64,000 nt of DNA from contig NZ_RKSM01000001.1 in the NCBI RefSeq assembly GCF_008729015.1, positions 1,674,001 to 1,738,000 on the forward strand, in the 5' to 3' direction. The notes under the pieces were generated by a model, which saw only the letters and a list, made by a program, of their open reading frames with translations, made no database searches and had not been told where the DNA came from. Positions 18,494-27,930 of the stretch are shown in pieces. A program made the translations under genes and the position numbers. How positions within the stretch are numbered: position 1 is the stretch's first letter; each line of letters begins with the position of its first letter. Origin of the DNA: Haloarcula sp. CBA1129 (GTDB lineage: Archaea; Halobacteriota; Halobacteria; Halobacteriales; Haloarculaceae).

Positions 18494-18945
18494 ACGCAGT
18501 TCATCCGTCTTCCCACCGTTTGATTATATGCTTCTTTACGCCCGCTATCTACCCGGTAGACGCGTACTTCTGCCAGTCAATTCAGGGCGCACTCAAAAAC
18601 TGTGCTACAACTACTACACAGGTCTTCGGTCTTCGGCCCCGTCCAGCACGCAGCGGTTGTCAGACGGAAATCTAACGAAAGTAATAGGTGGCTACTATCC
18701 ATCGCTGGTCAGCGTGTCTGTCATTTCCAGCCACATGGACAGGCTCAGTGACTAGTTGTAGATGCGGACAGAGATATGAGACCGAGAGCGTGAACCGCAG
18801 TGCGTCCGAAAAGCAGTTCCGTTCTGGTCTGAGGCCTCGGGTGTCTCCCCGGTATCGAGAACGCCGTCGAGTCCGACCGTCGGTCGCATGCGCTTATCAC
18901 CCGCCGAATGTGCCGCTGTGTACACGCATCTGTCCAGTTCGTAGC
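18494..18945. other. intergenic, no gene seen
   Basis: About 450 bases upstream of the small 18365-18493 frame and downstream of the DUF7344 gene. It contains the promoter of the small frame near 18525-18535 and a short palindrome TCTACCCGGTAGA near 18547. Nothing else is supported. Confidence 0.4.
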
Positions 18946-19626
18946 TTACCGCTCCGTCTCGAAAGCGGCCCGTAGGCGGTCCGCAAGTGAGTGCGGTGAC
19001 GACAGTGAGAGCCGATGGCTCAGCGCCAGTGCTACAAACACCCCGCTCACGACGAGCGCGACGGCGACGCCTGACACTGTGGTCCCAGTGAGTGTGAGTC
19101 CACCAGCCGCAATCACTGTGGCACACGCAGTCCCGAGATACCTATTTGCCCACCGCTCATCGGCCGACGTATGAGCATCCGCCCGGCCACAATCAGCGAC
19201 GGATTCGCTCGCCGGCGTCGACAGGAGCGATGGCTCCTCGTCGAGATACCCGTCGAAGGAGTCCGCAAGTGCGGTTGCTTCGACGAGTCCGCGGTCCTGA
19301 TTGTAGTTGATGACACCAGCATCGTCCATCTTTGGGAGGTGTGACTGGTATAGCGCGATGTAGACGCGCTGGCGCTGTTTCGAGCGGAGCGAGTCGACCG
19401 TCGTGTCGTGCTCCAGAGCCGCGATGTGTTCGGCGATGTCGCTCATATCGGCCGGCTCATCGCCGGGATACTCATGGAGGTACTTGAGGACAAGGCGGCG
19501 GCGACGACACTGGAGGACGTGGAAGAGGTCGTCGCGGGTGAGTTCGCTGTCCGACGTGGACTCCGCTGTCGCGGACTCCTCGGCCTCCGTTGTCGTGGGT
19601 TCGGAAGTCGTTTCAGCTATCGACAT
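18946..19626 (-). CDS. DUF7344-type winged-helix membrane protein
   Basis: 226 residues from ATG 19626. Residues ~28-110 carry the haloarchaeal winged-helix pattern of DUF7344: ELTRDDLFHVLQCRRRRLVLKYL, DMSDIAEHIAALEHDTTVDSL, KQRQRVYIALYQSHLPKMDDAGVINYNQDRG. The C-terminal third has two membrane helices (ATVIAAGGLTLTGTTVSG and ALVVSGVFVALAL). A transcription regulator held at the membrane is the likely role; its signal is unknown. The Thr/Ser/Glu-rich N-terminus is a flexible linker. Confidence 0.75.
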   Translation of the reverse strand: MSIAETTSEPTTTEAEESATAESTSDSELTRDDLFHVLQCRRRRLVLKYLHEYPGDEPADMSDIAEHIAALEHDTTVDSLRSKQRQRVYIALYQSHLPKMDDAGVINYNQDRGLVEATALADSFDGYLDEEPSLLSTPASESVADCGRADAHTSADERWANRYLGTACATVIAAGGLTLTGTTVSGVAVALVVSGVFVALALSHRLSLSSPHSLADRLRAAFETER

Positions 19627-20108
19627 GTTCGCTCGTTCCTTTTCCGGCACCCGACATATACCGAGTCGACTGTTCCGCCGGTTGCGACTGTTTCACTGAT
19701 TTAATAGGTCGATAACGACTGCCTTACTCGGCCCAACGAGTCATAAAACGATGTCGTGAAGTGCTCTTACACCGATATGCCGGGTTTGCGGATCCGGAAC
19801 CCTGTTCCATCGCTGTTTCACACAGCATACTGCATTGTTTCGCCACTGCGACGGGAAACAGTGTATCCAAAGGTCCATATCCGCGGTTGCGGCAGGGGTT
19901 GTATATCGGACTGAGCCCACCGTTTGCTGGTGGTCGGTGCGCAGAATCCAGAAATGCTTGTTTCCCTGTGTCTGCCGGCTATTGGTGTGGCTTCAGTTAC
20001 GACTGCTGTGCTAGTGATAAACAGGTACCTGACGGGGGCACGCCGGAAACACGCCGGTAATGAACGGTGACACCACTATCCATCCGCTATCCCGGTCTGT
20101 GAGCCGGT
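19627..20108. other. intergenic, no gene seen
   Basis: About 480 bases between two leftward genes. The first ~120 bases should hold the DUF7344 gene promoter (gatttaataggtcg near 19698). The open frames here have cysteine/proline-rich translations unlike haloarchaeal proteins, so none is called. Confidence 0.4.
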
Positions 20109-21812
20109 TTATCCGCCGGGCGTTGGTGGTCTGACATCGCCCGCATGGGGCGAGGTCGCCGCTGCGGGCGTTGCCCGCTCTAGACAGATGAGGTTCTCCC
20201 TGCCGAGACAGATCTTTACCACCTCGTCGTCGTCGACCATCTTCGAGAGGAGGCGGCTAACCTTCGCTTTCGACCAGTCCGTCGCCTCAACGATGTCGGT
20301 CTGGTGCATGCGGCCGCTCTCGACTTGCAGCATCAGTTTCACGAGTCGCGCGTCAGGAGTGAGTTCCCGGTTCGCTTGCTCGAAGGCTTCAGCCGCAGTG
20401 TCCACGTCGACGTCCGCACCGTCAGTTTTGGCCGCCCTATCTGTGGCCTCAATTTCACGGTTGACTTCGATGATCTCCCGGTCCAGTTCGAGGCAGCGAT
20501 AGATCAACAGTCTGGCCGCCACAGAAAGTCCCGCGATCCAGCCGCGCCTGATCGCCGCGATTGTCAACCCAGTCCCGACGAGGAACCCGAGAATCGAACT
20601 CGTCACCCAAGCTGGCGTCAGCACGCTGCTCGGGTTCGTTCCCCAAGCGACTTCCTGCCGGTCGGTCAGGAAATCACCGTCCGAATCGGCCGCAAGCGGG
20701 TCCGTTCCGAGGCCCGAAACCTCTCGCCCGTCACGGAGACCATCGCCGTCGGTATCAGTGGTGGTTGGAGACGTGCCAGCCGCCAGTTCCCTTCCGTCAT
20801 CGAGGCCGTCACCGTCCGTATCGCTCTCGGTGGGCACGGTCCCTGTTTCGAGTTCTGTCCCATCTGCCACCCCATCTCCGTCAGTGTCTGTGACCGTCGG
20901 GTCCGTGCCCAGAGACAGCTCTCGCCCGTCAGCGACTCCGTCGTCGTCAGTGTCGGCCTGCACCGGGTTCGTGCCGACATCTAGCTCTTGGCCGTCAACG
21001 ACGCCGTCGTTGTCCGTGTCCGCCTCAGTCGGATCGGTCTTTCCGGACGCCTCTCGCTGGTCGGGCAATCCATCGCTGTCAGTATCAGTGACGGTCGGGT
21101 TCGTTCCGAGCGCCAGCTCGCGTTCGTCCGATAGCCCGTCGCCGTCCGTGTCACCCTGTCGCGGATCGGTGCCCTGTTGAATCTCAATTCTATCGGTGAC
21201 GCCGTCCTCGTCAGTGTCTGCGGCCGTTGGGTCCGTCCCGTGCTGGTGGACCTCCGCACCGTCCGACAGCCCGTCGCCGTCAGTGTCGGCATCAGTGAGA
21301 TTTGTTCCCTGAGATACCTCATTGCTGTTGTTGAGTCCGTCGTCATCAATATCACCGGCACGCTGAATCGGCTGCAGAGACACCGCCTGCCGATCTATTG
21401 TGGCATTAGCGCTCGTGTTGTAGAGAGAGACAGAGAGATTATCGAGTCCCGCAGTTCCGGGTGTCGTGAGGGCTGCAGTTCCGTTCGGGCCGACCGACGT
21501 ACAGGTCGCCGACCCGTTCGCACGCGTACAGACCGAGAGACTTTCTTGTGGCGAACTAACGGTTACGGCGATTCGATACCCGCTGGGCCACTCGCCGTCT
21601 AGCTGTTCCCAGACGAACACGGTCCCGTTCGGTCCATCCGCAGTAGCCTGTGTGGGTTGGGCTGACTGTATCGCTGGCGCTGTTTCGTTGCCCGGTGCTG
21701 TGTATTCAGCATACTGCCCGGCGTTCTCGGCGGCAGCGACACCGACGGAGACAGACGCGACTGTCAACAGGAGAAGCAAAGCGCATATTCCGCTCACGAT
21801 TCGGCGTCTCAT
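20109..21812 (-). CDS. secreted calcium-repeat membrane protein with cytoplasmic winged helix
   Basis: 567 residues. Signal peptide at 1-27 (LLLLLTVASVSVGVAAA). Residues 30-150 are extracellular with N-x-S/T sites. Residues 154-394 contain eleven thrombospondin-type-3-like repeats of about 22 residues, each with D-x-D-x-D-G (DTDGDGLSDG), known in other proteins to bind calcium. A single membrane helix follows (402-421), then a soluble part ending in a winged helix at about 486-546 (LVKLMLQVESGRMHQTDIVEATDWSKAKVSRLLSKM). The layout suggests a one-piece sensor: calcium or wall contact outside, DNA binding inside. That role is inferred. Confidence 0.8.
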   Translation of the reverse strand: MRRRIVSGICALLLLLTVASVSVGVAAAENAGQYAEYTAPGNETAPAIQSAQPTQATADGPNGTVFVWEQLDGEWPSGYRIAVTVSSPQESLSVCTRANGSATCTSVGPNGTAALTTPGTAGLDNLSVSLYNTSANATIDRQAVSLQPIQRAGDIDDDGLNNSNEVSQGTNLTDADTDGDGLSDGAEVHQHGTDPTAADTDEDGVTDRIEIQQGTDPRQGDTDGDGLSDERELALGTNPTVTDTDSDGLPDQREASGKTDPTEADTDNDGVVDGQELDVGTNPVQADTDDDGVADGRELSLGTDPTVTDTDGDGVADGTELETGTVPTESDTDGDGLDDGRELAAGTSPTTTDTDGDGLRDGREVSGLGTDPLAADSDGDFLTDRQEVAWGTNPSSVLTPAWVTSSILGFLVGTGLTIAAIRRGWIAGLSVAARLLIYRCLELDREIIEVNREIEATDRAAKTDGADVDVDTAAEAFEQANRELTPDARLVKLMLQVESGRMHQTDIVEATDWSKAKVSRLLSKMVDDDEVVKICLGRENLICLERATPAAATSPHAGDVRPPTPGG

Positions 21813-21918
21813 ACCGCATGAGTGTCACAGCGAGACAATATCCCTTTTGCCATATAGCCTCCCTGTCATATCTAACCACACCTGACAATTCAGTGGTAGC
21901 TTGGCAGATACAAACTAC

Positions 21919-22677
21919 TTACTCATCGGATAGTCCGAGTTCCGATCCAACGACCTGATCCATCCCACGCCGAATCCGTTGTGACATCGCCGATGGGGAA
22001 ATATCGAGTTTGTCCGCCAGCTCAGCCTGTGAAATGCCGCGAGGCACGTCGAAGTAGCCCTCCCTATGTGCCGTCTCAAGTGCGACTTGCTGATCCGCAG
22101 TCAGCCCGCACGCACCGGCGTTTGCTTCGCCGGTGGTCCAGTACAGTCGGTCGAGTCTAAATGTGACATTCCGCTCGGAACACTCGGATCGGAACTGTGA
22201 CAGTGCCGCCCGCGACCGAAACTGTGCGTGTACCAACCACTGTCCACCTGTCCCTTCGATGTTGAGTGCCCGTCCCCCAGCACGGACGAGCGAAGGCGTG
22301 ATACGAACGGCGCTGTCAGCTACCTCGATCCGATAGACACGGTTCGTCTCTGTCCAGTCTAACACCGTGGGAGCACACACTGTGCTATCCCGCTCCAGTG
22401 CTGTTTCGAACTGGTCGAGGGTCTCACCTGCGGCCGCTATCACCAGAAAGCTCGACGTACCGTCGTCGACCATTTGCTCCGGACAGACTGTTACATCCGG
22501 ACTGCTCTCGATTGCATCCGTCAGAATCAGCTCCGGATGACTCAAACACAGATCGACACCGAGGCTTTTCTCCCGTGGTTCCCCATCTGTCTCCGATGGA
22601 TTTGCCGGCCCGTAGCCCGTGCCATCAACTGGCCGGTCCGCCTCGGTTGTCGACCCCTGATCGCCGGTGTTGCGCAT
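21919..22677 (-). CDS. bacterio-opsin-activator-type HTH regulator (HTH_10)
   Basis: 252 residues from ATG 22677. The C-terminal domain is the haloarchaeal HTH_10: LTADQQVALETAHREGYFDVPRGISQAELADKLDISPSAMSQRIRRGMDQVV. The N-terminal ~180 residues form the BAT-like sensor half (CLSHPELILTDAI...SSFLVIAAAG, FRSRAALSQFRSECSERNVTFRL). A strong AT-rich promoter (attaatatagtgata) sits ~35-45 bases before the ATG. The target gene is unknown; such proteins often regulate neighbours. It is the last intact core gene before the insertion-sequence scar. Confidence 0.85.
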   Translation of the reverse strand: MRNTGDQGSTTEADRPVDGTGYGPANPSETDGEPREKSLGVDLCLSHPELILTDAIESSPDVTVCPEQMVDDGTSSFLVIAAAGETLDQFETALERDSTVCAPTVLDWTETNRVYRIEVADSAVRITPSLVRAGGRALNIEGTGGQWLVHAQFRSRAALSQFRSECSERNVTFRLDRLYWTTGEANAGACGLTADQQVALETAHREGYFDVPRGISQAELADKLDISPSAMSQRIRRGMDQVVGSELGLSDE

Positions 22678-22756
22678 ACGGACACCAGACGAACCTTGCA
22701 CAAGGCCATTATCACTATATTAATAGTACTCTCTGATAGAGAGGCTATATTGAAGC

Positions 22757-22963
22757 CGTTCTATGTTTGTGATGGCGAACATTAGGACAATCTCTCGGAA
22801 TTGTCGATACCAGCTAAGCGCTCGCACGGCATCGCCGAGCGAGCGCTTTGTTGTCAAATACGAATCTTCAGCCATCCAGCGCTGAGTGTCTCCCTTTGAC
22901 CGGATAAGCGAGTTATTCGCGGTCACGTTCAGTGACGAATCGCGGTAGTGAACAAGGTATACA
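22757..22963 (-). pseudogene. IS5-family transposase, C-terminal fragment
   Basis: The readable part (NNSLIRSKG...RWMAEDSYLTTKRSLGDAVR...WYRQFREIVLMFAITNIE) is nearly identical to the last ~65 residues of the intact IS5-type transposase at 44617-45468. The homology stops at about 22757 and at about 22963, so only about a quarter of the gene remains and no terminal repeats survive. Confidence 0.8.
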
Positions 22964-22990
22964 CTAAGACTCGATTAGCTCAATCTCTGC

Positions 22991-23637
22991 CTAGTGGTAG
23001 CACCACCGGTGGATGTGGTCACGATGCTGGAGTTTCGTAAGGGAGGAGCGTGTCCGAGAAATCAACTCCTCGAATCCTCGAGGAGTGACGTTCCCCATGT
23101 CGTTCAGTTTTGACCAGTCCCAGACTCCTTCACACGGGTTCAGCCCAGGACACGCCGTGGGTAAGCGGATCTCGTCCATCCGGTCGAATCGCTCAAAGAA
23201 TCGCTCTATTCTGTTCGCCGTATGGACAGATGCACGGTCCCACAGGACCGTCATCTGTCCGTCCAGTTGCAGTCGCACCTGATGGAGAAAATCACGAATC
23301 AGGTTGCTTGTCACGTTCTCATCCGGATGGAGCCGAAAGAACACCCTCGTCTGAAGTGCGTCATCCTCTTCGAGTCGAAGTGCAACTGCACCGATAGCAG
23401 AGACCTTTCGCCAGTCGCTCCGGACTGGCGAAATGGTCGGATACGAGTCTTCTTTGGCCCATCGCTCGCTCGTCACTGGGACGTGACGGTAAGGCGATTC
23501 GTCGATACAAAGAATTGTCTCGCCGTCGGTCAGCTTTTTTTGAGCTGTTCAGCTTCCTCGTTGAGCCAGCGTTCCTTCTCTTCAGGATCTTTCTCAGCAG
23601 CACCTTCTCTGGGCTTGACGGGGCGATAGCCAAGCTC
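22991..23637 (-). pseudogene. IS630-family transposase, truncated
   Basis: Contains the DDE core of IS630/Tc1: CIDESPYRHVPVTSERWAKE (first Asp), TVLWDRASVHTANRIERFF (second Asp region) and PTACPGLNPCEGVWDWSKLN (the LNPxE signature). The N-terminal helix-turn-helix part is missing; the frame stops at LELGYRP where the ISH3 element begins (23638). A run of seven A (about 23535-23541, minus strand) separates a frame ending EEAEQLKKS-stop from the -1 frame that continues KKLTDGETILCIDE, so translation needs a -1 shift or the copy is mutated. Confidence 0.75.
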
Positions 23638-25038
23638 CAGTACCTCACAAAGCCTGTTAGTTGAGAGGTCTGCTTGCTGAAGTGTGACCAAACAACAGCA
23701 GCAAGCAGACGGTGAAATCCACGAGGACCAGCTCCTTAACTTTCTCGTCAACGCGCTCACTGGCGCATTTGGTGTGAGTCTCGCTGAGAACGCCGATATC
23801 GATCCCGAAGATATCTACGAGGTCCTCGTCGGCGCGACCGCCGACGGGACCTCGATCTCCACGCTCTGTGACCGGAGTAAAGACAGCCCATCCAGTACAG
23901 ACATCCTCTATCACCTCCGAACGAAATTCGACCTTGAGACGGTCAAAACCGTTGGCAACACGCTTCTCCAAGAGTACACCCTCGATGTACTCCCCGAGCA
24001 GGTGGAGATCGTCGTTGATCTCCACCTGCGGCCCTACTACGGTGACGAAGACGAAACAGACGGTCTCTACTACAGCGAAGCGAAGGACGGAACAACCGCG
24101 TTTCACGCGTACGCAACACTCTACGCCCGGGTCCGAAACAAACGCTACACGCTGGCGGTGCGCCGTCTCACCGACGGCGACACCGCCAGCAGTGTCCTCG
24201 CGGAGTTTCTTGGGCTCGTCGATAACTTCGACTTCGAAGTCAAAGCGCTGTACGTCGATAGTGAATTCTACGATGGGAAGTGCCTCACGCTGATGCAGGC
24301 GCACAACTGCGCCTACGTGGTTCCGGTCATCGCATGGGGAACCGAGATCCAGCAGGAACTCTCGGAGGGATGGAGTCGTGAGAGCGAACACGACCTCACG
24401 ACGGAATTCGACGGTCACGAGTGGACCGTCGAATTCCCTGTCATGATCGACTGTACCTACAGAATGGGGCGCTACGACGACCATGGGGTGGCGCGTCACG
24501 GCTACGCCGTCGACGCGCCGTTCATCGACACACCGCGACAAGCTCGTCGCCATTACAGCAAGCGGTTCGGGATCGAAGCGACGTACCGCCTGTCAGAGTC
24601 ATCGCTGATTTCCACGACAGTGACCGATCAGGCTCGGCGGTTGCTGTTCGTAGTGATTAGCCTGCTCGTCCAGAACGTCTGGCGGTACCTCCACTGGGAA
24701 TACGTGGCGACGCCCCGCCGGGGCGGGCGTCGCCTCTGGTGGTGGCCCTTCGAAGAATTCATTCGCATGGTCACCCGCGCAGCGTGGAACGCGCTCTCAG
24801 TTCGGCGGTCGATTCCAGCGAACCGCCCTCCTGACGATCGGTTCGAGCGGTAATCACAGGCCTAGACGGGTCTTTGAGCAGTGGCAACGCTGTCGTGTCG
24901 GCGGCTTTCCGCCGCCGACTCGGACAGTTTCGTGGTATCACTGGCTATGAGTGAGCGTCAACGCCAGGTCCGACTACCGTTTCAGCAGTGACCTCACTCG
25001 TCAGAGGCAGTTGGCCGAAGACGCTTTGTGAGGTACTG
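23638..25038 (+). mobile_element. ISH3-family insertion sequence, complete
   Basis: Bounded by 16-bp perfect inverted repeats: CAGTACCTCACAAAGC at 23638-23653 and GCTTTGTGAGGTACTG at 25023-25038. Total 1401 bases, the usual ISH3 size (~1.4 kb). No clear 5-bp target duplication is seen (left flank agctc, right flank agacc), and the left flank is an interrupted IS630, so an adjacent deletion probably followed insertion. Confidence 0.8.
23684..24853 (+). CDS. ISH3-family transposase
   Basis: 389 residues with a GTG start. Hallmarks are ADGEIHEDQLLNFLVN at the start, VVDLHLRPYYGDEDETDGLYYS with the first catalytic Asp, KALYVDSEFYDGKCL with the second, HYSKRFGIEATYRL with the Glu region, and the family ending EYVATPRRGGRRLWWWPFEEF. 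It lies whole inside the 16-bp inverted repeats, so it could be active. Confidence 0.93.
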   Translation: MTKQQQQADGEIHEDQLLNFLVNALTGAFGVSLAENADIDPEDIYEVLVGATADGTSISTLCDRSKDSPSSTDILYHLRTKFDLETVKTVGNTLLQEYTLDVLPEQVEIVVDLHLRPYYGDEDETDGLYYSEAKDGTTAFHAYATLYARVRNKRYTLAVRRLTDGDTASSVLAEFLGLVDNFDFEVKALYVDSEFYDGKCLTLMQAHNCAYVVPVIAWGTEIQQELSEGWSRESEHDLTTEFDGHEWTVEFPVMIDCTYRMGRYDDHGVARHGYAVDAPFIDTPRQARRHYSKRFGIEATYRLSESSLISTTVTDQARRLLFVVISLLVQNVWRYLHWEYVATPRRGGRRLWWWPFEEFIRMVTRAAWNALSVRRSIPANRPPDDRFER

Positions 25039-25039
25039 A

Positions 25040-26226
25040 GACCCTTTCCTCGTCCCAGTATCCATCGTACGGTCAGCGATCGACGACCGAGACGTTCCCG
25101 CTGTGACAAGAGGACTCAACGTCATCGACAACCAAGTCGAAGAACTTCTAAAATTCGTATCTACAGAGCAGGTCGAAGACGAAACACCCGTAGGAGACTC
25201 CCTTGAGGAACTGTGTACGAATAGGCTGCCAAGTGCCGGTGAAAAAGCAGCAGACGAAGACTTGGGCGAAGCCGGATCCACAACCGTCGACACACTATCT
25301 TCCGTCGGAAGCAATGCCGTCGAACAAAGCCACGGCCCAGTCGTAGTCCACAGTTCACAAGGCCTCGGAAAACTCATCAGCAACGTCAACTTTGAAACAA
25401 CCGGTGAGAAAATCCGGAAGGAAGCAGTCGAGAAATCTACAGAGGTTCTCACAGAAGCAGCCGAGGCAAAACTCTGGGACGCGACAGGTACGGGGACACG
25501 AATCCTGGGTTGGCGGGCCGCTCAATCTGTTATGCAGCGAGGTCCTACTGAAAACTTTGATCGGCCATACACCAGTCTAATCCTCCGATACCTGCCCAGT
25601 ATCTTGAAGGAAGTTGTTGAGGGTGTACCTGATGATCTAAGTACAAATCAGCTTCAGAAGGGGCTGATAGGCCGAGACAGTGAACACGTGACCTCACCTG
25701 AGCAGTGGGCGTTATGGTGTTGTTATGCCGCAATGTCAGAAGCCACATCATCAGTTATCCGGTACGAGTTAAACCACGGTGAAGAGATTGTCAAATGGGA
25801 GAGAGCAGGGAACGGCTGGTCCCAATGTATCTCCACACTGGAGAACTCCAACTTTGATTACTTGCTCCGACTCTGGCTCGGAACCCTTCTCTATATAGAG
25901 TACATCAGCTTTGAGACAGACGATCAGCACTTGTCTGATTTTCATTCTTCAGCACGATTCGATGTCTCTCGAGATACCTTTATGCAGACTATCGATGATA
26001 TCCTTCAAGAACGGTTTGACCCACGGTCCCGAGTCGACTTGTTACCAGGCTATTTCGATCCCATTGAAACCCCCCAGACAGGCTATCCAGCGCCGCCCCT
26101 CTCTGACGCAGACCGCACTTTCGAAGAGTGGTTGAAGCATCAAAAGAAAATTATGCCAGACAGCCCCTCCGGATGGGGGATTTCAGTAGAGAGGACGGAG
26201 GAAGAGATTAAAGAGGACGCTCTTCT
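25040..26226 (+). pseudogene. gene broken at both ends by insertion sequences
   Basis: An AT-richer coding stretch open from the ISH3 border onward; credible protein (VSIVRSAIDDRDVPAVTRGLN...) precedes the first possible start (GTG 25103), so the true N-terminus was removed by ISH3. It reads about 390 codons to VERTEEEIKEDA, where the IS1595 inverted repeat begins and supplies a stop. A matching acidic tail (KEEIEEGEDGQEDNGG...) resumes beyond the IS at 27222-27284. The N-terminal segment recalls the cytosolic part of haloarchaeal DUF2254-like membrane proteins, weakly. Otherwise unrecognised. Confidence 0.65.
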
Positions 26227-27212
26227 GTAGAGGATTGTTGGTGAGTTGGAGCAGTAGCTGGAATTCACAGCGGGCAAGGGTGGCGCGACCGCGCCACCCG
26301 ACGAACAATGTTCCCATTGAAGACGTTCGTCTCGGAACGTCGAGCCGCGAATCTGCTGGCACAGATTCGCTGGCGTGACGGCATCTATTGCCCGCGCTGC
26401 CGTGCCGAATCAGCGATTCGGTACGGCAGCTATCGGGTGTTTCAACGGTATCTGTGTAAGGATTGCGGCCGCACGTTCAACGACAAGACCGGCACGGTCT
26501 TTGAATACTCGGCGATACCGCTCAGAAAGTGGTATCTCGCCGTCTACACCTACATCCGGCTGAACACGAGCATTCGGCAACTCGATGCCGAGCTCGCCGT
26601 CTCCTACAAGACAGTCTACCGGCGCGTCCAGCGCTTCCTCCGGGCGCTGGACGCGCCTCAGCCACAATTAGAAGGGCCGGTAGAAATCGACGAACTGTAC
26701 GTGTCTGCGGGGAAGAAGGGCCGCGAGCGCGACCGACCGTCGCGCTCGCGTGGCCTGTCTACACGCGGTCGTGGAACGTATCATGAGGACAAGCCACCAG
26801 TGTTCATTCTCGCCGACCGCAGCACAGGAGAGAAGTACGTTCACCCGGCGAAAGCCGCCGAAGAATCGACAATTCGACTCCTGCTCGGCGATCGCCAGCA
26901 GGAGTCGCTGACTGTCTACACCGACGGCTTTCGGGCGTACGAACCACTCGACGGGGACGACGCCTTCGACCGGCAGTACGTCGTCCACGGCGAGGGTGAA
27001 TACGTTGACGGAGACGTGCACGTCAACACGTGCGAGAGCCACGCGTCGCTGGCGCGACGGTGGCTCTCGCCCCATCGAGGCGTCTCCAAAGACAAACTCA
27101 CACCCTACCTCAGAGCGTTACAGCTTCGGAAGCGCGTCCGCCGCAAACCCGGCGACGAAGCGCTCAAAACCATCCTCAAAACTGCGCTGTGATTTCACCA
27201 ACAATCCTCTAC
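26227..27212 (+). mobile_element. IS1595-family insertion sequence (ISH4-type), complete
   Basis: 986 bases between 18-bp perfect inverted repeats, GTAGAGGATTGTTGGTGA at 26227-26244 and its complement at 27195-27212. IS1595 elements normally make 8-bp target duplications; the flanks here (gctcttct, ccatgagc) do not match, so the element has recombined or lost flanking DNA. It interrupts the 3' part of the preceding gene. Confidence 0.85.
26308..27192 (+). CDS. IS1595-family transposase
   Basis: 294 residues. An N-terminal zinc ribbon (CPRC...CKDCGRTF), then a helix-turn-helix region (RQLDAELAVSYKTVYRRVQRFL), then the DDE core: EIDELYV with the first Asp, VYTDGFRAY with the second, and NTCESHASLARRWLSPHRGV near the end, typical of the ISXO2/IS1595 domain. 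Complete and lying inside intact ends. Confidence 0.92.
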   Translation: MFPLKTFVSERRAANLLAQIRWRDGIYCPRCRAESAIRYGSYRVFQRYLCKDCGRTFNDKTGTVFEYSAIPLRKWYLAVYTYIRLNTSIRQLDAELAVSYKTVYRRVQRFLRALDAPQPQLEGPVEIDELYVSAGKKGRERDRPSRSRGLSTRGRGTYHEDKPPVFILADRSTGEKYVHPAKAAEESTIRLLLGDRQQESLTVYTDGFRAYEPLDGDDAFDRQYVVHGEGEYVDGDVHVNTCESHASLARRWLSPHRGVSKDKLTPYLRALQLRKRVRRKPGDEALKTILKTAL

Positions 27213-27284
27213 CCATGAGCGAAAGAGGAAATCGAAGAAGGCGAGGACGGCCAAGAAGACAATGGCGGAGACGTCGATTCGTGA
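27213..27284 (+). pseudogene. detached C-terminal tail of the IS-broken gene
   Basis: Immediately after the IS1595 right end, one frame reads KEEIEEGEDGQEDNGGDVDS then stop. It matches in character the acidic end of the upstream fragment (EEEIKEDA). I read it as the displaced 3' end of the gene at 25040-26226. Confidence 0.5.
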
Positions 27285-27878
27285 CAGCTAAGCCTCTTAA
27301 GACAAGTTTTTAGTTCTAATTGCATTTTAATTCCCCAGTTAGCATTCTACATCTATCAAGCCGGTTATGTTAGTTCTGAAGGCTTCAACAGACCTACTCC
27401 CCTCAGGATTTCAATAATTGAACTACAGACTAGAATCAAATTCTTCTGAACCCCCGTCGAGCTATTTTCAGCATCTAATACGACCGAAACCGGGGGAATT
27501 GGCGGTATTTCTCGATTCGAAGTGCCGAACAGAAGGACCTCGAAAGACTCAGAACAGGTAAGGTACCGGTTCCATTGTACCCAGATACGGCCGTAATCAC
27601 CTTCGTTACCCCGCCGTCGAGCAATTTTTGAAATCACAGGATTATCCCGGAACTCGTCGAGGTACTTTCTACGCCCTCAAATCGGCCCGACGGGCCTCTT
27701 CTGCAATTTGAGTTCGTTATTTCGGCTTGCATATCGCGGTTTTCGTCCAAAGAAAGAGGCGATATGCAATGTGCGAAGGCCGCCGGCTCTCTCAGGCCGA
27801 GGGGCCATCACAGGGGTAGCGGAGTCGCGGAAGTATCAGATATAGCGCATAGGTTGACGGGGTGCGTTTCGGTGGTGT
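27285..27878. other. AT-rich intergenic, weak frames only
   Basis: About 600 bases, AT-richer than the rest. A leftward frame at 27365-27637 (GTG start, 90 codons, ...RRRGNEGDYGRIWVQWNRYL...) has plausible codons and continues upstream without a start as RKYLDEFRDNP, so it may be the remains of a truncated gene. It is too weak to call. This is the boundary between the IS scar and the hairpin-leader backbone. Confidence 0.35.
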
Positions 27879-27907
27879 CTGTTGCCCCCGCGAGGGGCTG
27901 GCGGGGC
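27879..27907 (+). promoter_or_regulatory. hairpin leader (family copy 1)
   Basis: Stem GCCCC (27884-27888) / GGGGC (27903-27907), purine loop cgcgaggggctggc. The T-tract is poor here (tctgtt). The ATG of the next gene follows 23 bases later. Confidence 0.5.
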
Positions 27908-27930
27908 GCATCACGTGCCCCCGATAGACG

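Noticed and set aside
18752-19126. 124-codon leftward frame overlapping the DUF7344 gene
   Set aside because: Same strand but different frame from a clear winged-helix gene; composition is non-acidic.
19761-20060. 99-codon rightward frame
   Set aside because: Cys/Pro/Ser-rich, not acidic, with no promoter; unlike any haloarchaeal protein.
20640-21350. Regular ~66-base DNA repeats, considered as a CRISPR-like array
   Set aside because: They encode the 22-residue calcium repeats in frame and differ at synonymous sites; there are no spacers of constant length and no cas genes.
27365-27637. 90-codon leftward frame
   Set aside because: Plausible codons but no proper start and the frame continues upstream without one; perhaps a gene relic, too weak to call.
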